Assembly: GCF_000733775.1 (NCBI RefSeq)
Contig: NZ_JPOE01000002.1
Coordinates: forward strand, 930,001-994,000
Origin: Thiomonas sp. FB-Cd
GTDB lineage: Bacteria > Pseudomonadota > Gammaproteobacteria > Burkholderiales > Burkholderiaceae_C
Direction: 5' to 3'
Length of the DNA: 64,000 bases
In this document: positions 61,822-64,000 of the stretch, in pieces
How positions within the stretch are numbered: position 1 is the stretch's first letter
How the letters are laid out: every line of letters starts with the position of its first letter
Position numbers and translations under genes: made by a program
Notes under the pieces: generated by a model
What the model saw: the letters and a program-made list of their open reading frames with translations, nothing else
Database searches by the model: none
Told to the model about the DNA's origin: nothing

Positions 61822-62019
61822 GATCGAAAGAAACCGTCGTTGCCGGGCTCGGCCATCAAGGAGCGGCGTTGCCACCCTCGTTTGGAAGCAATGGTGGTGG
61901 CACCGCTTGGGGCTGCCACCGTGTCACACCATACAACAGCGCGAGCTGGTGACGGCGATCGGCTACTCGCAATGGCCAAGGGCCGGGCGCCGACGCCGAA
62001 CCCCTTTGGCCCGCATGGA
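61822..62019. other. intergenic gap between the GGDEF and TPR genes
   Basis: It contains the TPR gene promoter presumably; no recognisable site was picked out. Confidence 0.3.
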
Positions 62020-63132
62020 TCACTCGGCCACGCTGACAAGATTGCGCCCCGCAAATTTGCTTTGATAAAGGGCCTTGTCGGCCCTTCCGATCGCCGCGTT
62101 GATGTCTTCGGCGGGCGCCAGCGTGGACACGCCAGCTGACAGCGTGAAGCGGATGTCGGCTTGACGCCATTCGACCCCGGCGGCTTCGCAGGCCACGCGA
62201 ATGCGCTCGGCCAGCTGGCGCGCATCCTCCGAGTCCGTGCCTGGCAACAGAAAGAGAAACTCTTCGCCGCCCCACCGTGCAACGATATCCCGGTTGCGGC
62301 ACATGCTGCCAAACATTTTTCCCGCGTGTCTGAGAACCTGGTCGCCGGCTTCATGCCCAAACCGATCGTTGATCTGCTTGAAATGGTCAATATCCGCGAG
62401 GACCACCGACATGCTCTCGCCGCGACGCCCTGTCTGTGCGATGCACTGCTTGGCCAGGTCCAGCAAATGCCCGCGGTTGGCCAATCCCGTGAGCGCGTCG
62501 GTCGTGGCGCTCTGGCGCAGTTTGCGTTCGGACTTGCGCACGTTTTCCGAGTAAAAGCGCGCTGTGTAGCTGGCCATCACGAAGAAGATCGCGACATTGA
62601 AGACGTTGAGGGCCCAGAGCTCAGCGCGACCGATCGGTGCCAGGGCCCCCAGCGCAGACGACGCCGCATGCAGACCCAGATAAAACGCAAAGAGGAACAG
62701 CAACGGAAAAACTGTGACGCGCCAGCCGCCACTCACGATGATGGCCGGGATGAACATCAACAGGTAGTAATGAAATCCGCTATCCCAGCCCAAAAACAGG
62801 GTTCCCAGGGCTGCGTGGCCGACAACCTCCGTCCAGACCAGAAACAGGGCAAGAGCGTTCCGGCGTTTGGTCAGCAGGGCGTAGGAGGCCGCGTACATCG
62901 CGATGCTGAGCACGTTGGGCCAGGCCTGTCGCGGCGCGCCGATCGCCAGGAAAAACGCCAAAAACGCGAAATCCACGCATGCCGCCAACACGACCACGCG
63001 GCGCACCATGATCCAGAACGCGCCGTGGGCGCGTGTGCGCAGCTCCCCGCCGCCGACGCCATGGATTTCAGCCCGTCGAGCGCCCCGGGTCACATCCAAT
63101 ATCGATTGGGTGGTCTCTTGCGATGCGGACAT
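62020..63132 (-). CDS. membrane-bound diguanylate cyclase (GGDEF)
   Basis: A 370-residue protein. The N-terminal half has five or six membrane helices (about 42-195; VVVLAACVDFAFLAFFLAI, VFPLLFLFAFYLGLHA, LNVFNVAIFFVMASYTA), a sensor region not assigned to a family. The GGDEF domain (about 205-370) has ATTDALTGLANRGHL, LADIDHFKQINDRFGHEAGD and RWGGEEFLFLLPG. The inhibitory RxxD (RNRD) stands five residues before GGEEF. It is the second cyclase in the window; both are predicted active and self-inhibited. Confidence 0.92.
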   Translation of the reverse strand: MSASQETTQSILDVTRGARRAEIHGVGGGELRTRAHGAFWIMVRRVVVLAACVDFAFLAFFLAIGAPRQAWPNVLSIAMYAASYALLTKRRNALALFLVWTEVVGHAALGTLFLGWDSGFHYYLLMFIPAIIVSGGWRVTVFPLLFLFAFYLGLHAASSALGALAPIGRAELWALNVFNVAIFFVMASYTARFYSENVRKSERKLRQSATTDALTGLANRGHLLDLAKQCIAQTGRRGESMSVVLADIDHFKQINDRFGHEAGDQVLRHAGKMFGSMCRNRDIVARWGGEEFLFLLPGTDSEDARQLAERIRVACEAAGVEWRQADIRFTLSAGVSTLAPAEDINAAIGRADKALYQSKFAGRNLVSVAE

Positions 63133-63642
63133 TGCATTCCTGATTGATGAGTCGTCTTGAGAACAGGTCCCACCGAGGCCCGCCCTGCAATCCCAAGCCC
63201 GGCTGCATCGCAGACGATGACGGGCAGGGACAGACTGGCGAGCACGCCCTGGGTGGCCTCGCGCTCGTCGGACCGGCTTTCGCCCTTGTGCGGGTGCAGC
63301 GCGAGGTCACAAATGTACCGCGGTGCATCATAGTGGGGCCCATGCACCCACCAGCGTTGCCGACGGTTGCCAGCGACATGAAGCACTGGACTTTATGACA
63401 GTGCAAAGGTGGTGGCGTCGTCCCGGCAGCCGGTTAACCTACATCGAAATGCTCCCGATGCGTGCGTCAGCGTTGAATGTCCCAGCGGAAAATTGCGGAA
63501 AGACAAGAACACCGTCGGAAAAATCGCCTCAGCAGTTAGCATGCGCCTGCCCCTTGGACAAGGACATGCCGAGGGAAGCGCACACGCTTCAACCTTTCCT
63601 CATTCCCCATTTCCCCACCTGAACCCTGATCAAGGATCCGCA
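63133..63642. other. intergenic region before the Old Yellow Enzyme gene
   Basis: No gene is supported in these 510 bp. Open frames on both strands lack family features. The ribosome site AAGGATC lies just before 63643. No regulator gene is adjacent on the left. Confidence 0.5.
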
Positions 63643-64000
63643 ATGTCTCTTTTGTTTTCCGAAACCACACTTGGCCCGCTGAAACTGCAAAACCACCTCG
63701 TGATGTCACCGCTGACGCGCAACCGCGCCACGGGCAACGTTCCCAACGCCCTGATGGCAGAGTATTACGCGCAGCGCGCAACGGTGGGCCTGATCATCAC
63801 CGAAGGCACCTCGCCATCCCCGAATGGCCTGGGCTACCCGCGCATTCCGGGTGCGTTCTCCCCGGAGCAGACCGCTGGGTGGAAGATTGTGGCCGATGCC
63901 GTGCATGCCAAGGGGGCGAAGATCTTCATGCAGCTCATGCACTGCGGGCGCATCGCGCATCCCCTCAATCTTCCTGCGGGAGCGCACATGCTCGCGCCTT
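63643..64000 (+). CDS. Old Yellow Enzyme family alkene reductase, N-terminal part (3' end outside window)
   Basis: The frame starts ATG 63643 (MSLLFSETTLGPLKLQNHLV) and is open to the window edge, giving 119 residues. It shows the FMN-barrel start VMSPLTRNRATGNVPNAL, then EYYAQRATVGLIITEGTSPSPNGLGYPRIPG and KIFMQLMHCGRIAHP. This is the NemA/OYE subgroup that reduces activated C=C bonds or nitro compounds with NAD(P)H. AAGGATC is the ribosome site. Confidence 0.93.
   Translation, partial: MSLLFSETTLGPLKLQNHLVMSPLTRNRATGNVPNALMAEYYAQRATVGLIITEGTSPSPNGLGYPRIPGAFSPEQTAGWKIVADAVHAKGAKIFMQLMHCGRIAHPLNLPAGAHMLAP

Overview
The window is high-GC DNA with the look of a betaproteobacterium of the order Burkholderiales. 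This rests on gene families and codon use; a Thiomonas-like chemolithotroph is possible but unproven. About fifty genes are readable. The gene set suggests a respiratory generalist: aerobic CO oxidation, an octaheme cytochrome of the tetrathionate reductase family, a 2-oxoacid oxidoreductase, organic-acid uptake and copper handling.

Left part (1-27 kb). The 3' end of a CoA-transferase gene and dgkA are followed by a stand-alone TnpB element next to a damaged osmC-like gene. Then come a GDT1-type transporter, an acyl-CoA operon (SDR, acyl-CoA ligase, crotonase) with a divergent TetR regulator, a copper/periplasm set (outer-membrane protein, PCuAC chaperone, TlpA-like protein) and an octaheme cytochrome operon with a b-type cytochrome. 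An AraC/EamA pair and a DUF1800/DUF1501 pair follow. At 22.4-26.5 kb two insertions sit at one DUF2252 gene: an IS4-family element at its stop codon, and a second TnpB element that splits it. The empty site can be rebuilt to the base and gives back a 400-codon reading frame.

Centre (26.8-38.0 kb). A complete form I (Mo-Cu) carbon monoxide dehydrogenase cluster runs on the + strand: rcoM (PAS-LytTR CO sensor), coxM, coxS, coxL with the AYRCSFR signature, coxG, coxD, coxE, coxF (frameshifted in a C run), a mocA-like cytidylyltransferase gene, an iron/2-oxoglutarate-type oxygenase-like gene and an XdhC/CoxI protein. Structural, quinone-coupling, Cu/S-insertion, cofactor and sensing functions are therefore all together.

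Right part (38-64 kb). An AraC regulator, a tiny lipoprotein and a solo TnpB-type right-end hairpin lie beside a PAS-GGDEF gene. A minus-strand operon encodes a GltD-like FAD/Fe-S protein, KorA, KorB and a CBS protein. Next to it is a cyclic-nucleotide-binding protein without an HTH, with two copies of an operator-like repeat between them. A TRAP transporter operon with an SDR and a lipoprotein gene follow. A glnHPQ amino-acid ABC transporter then sits between two diverged direct repeats made from the 3' end of the next gene, a 1724-residue exonuclease-RecQ-UvrD fusion. A TPR protein, a second GGDEF protein and the start of an Old Yellow Enzyme gene end the window.

No rRNA, tRNA or CRISPR array was seen. 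The most notable items are the fusion helicase with its duplicated 3' end around glnHPQ, the reconstructed TnpB insertion, the solo TnpB right end with a compensatory base pair, and the RcoM-controlled cox cluster.
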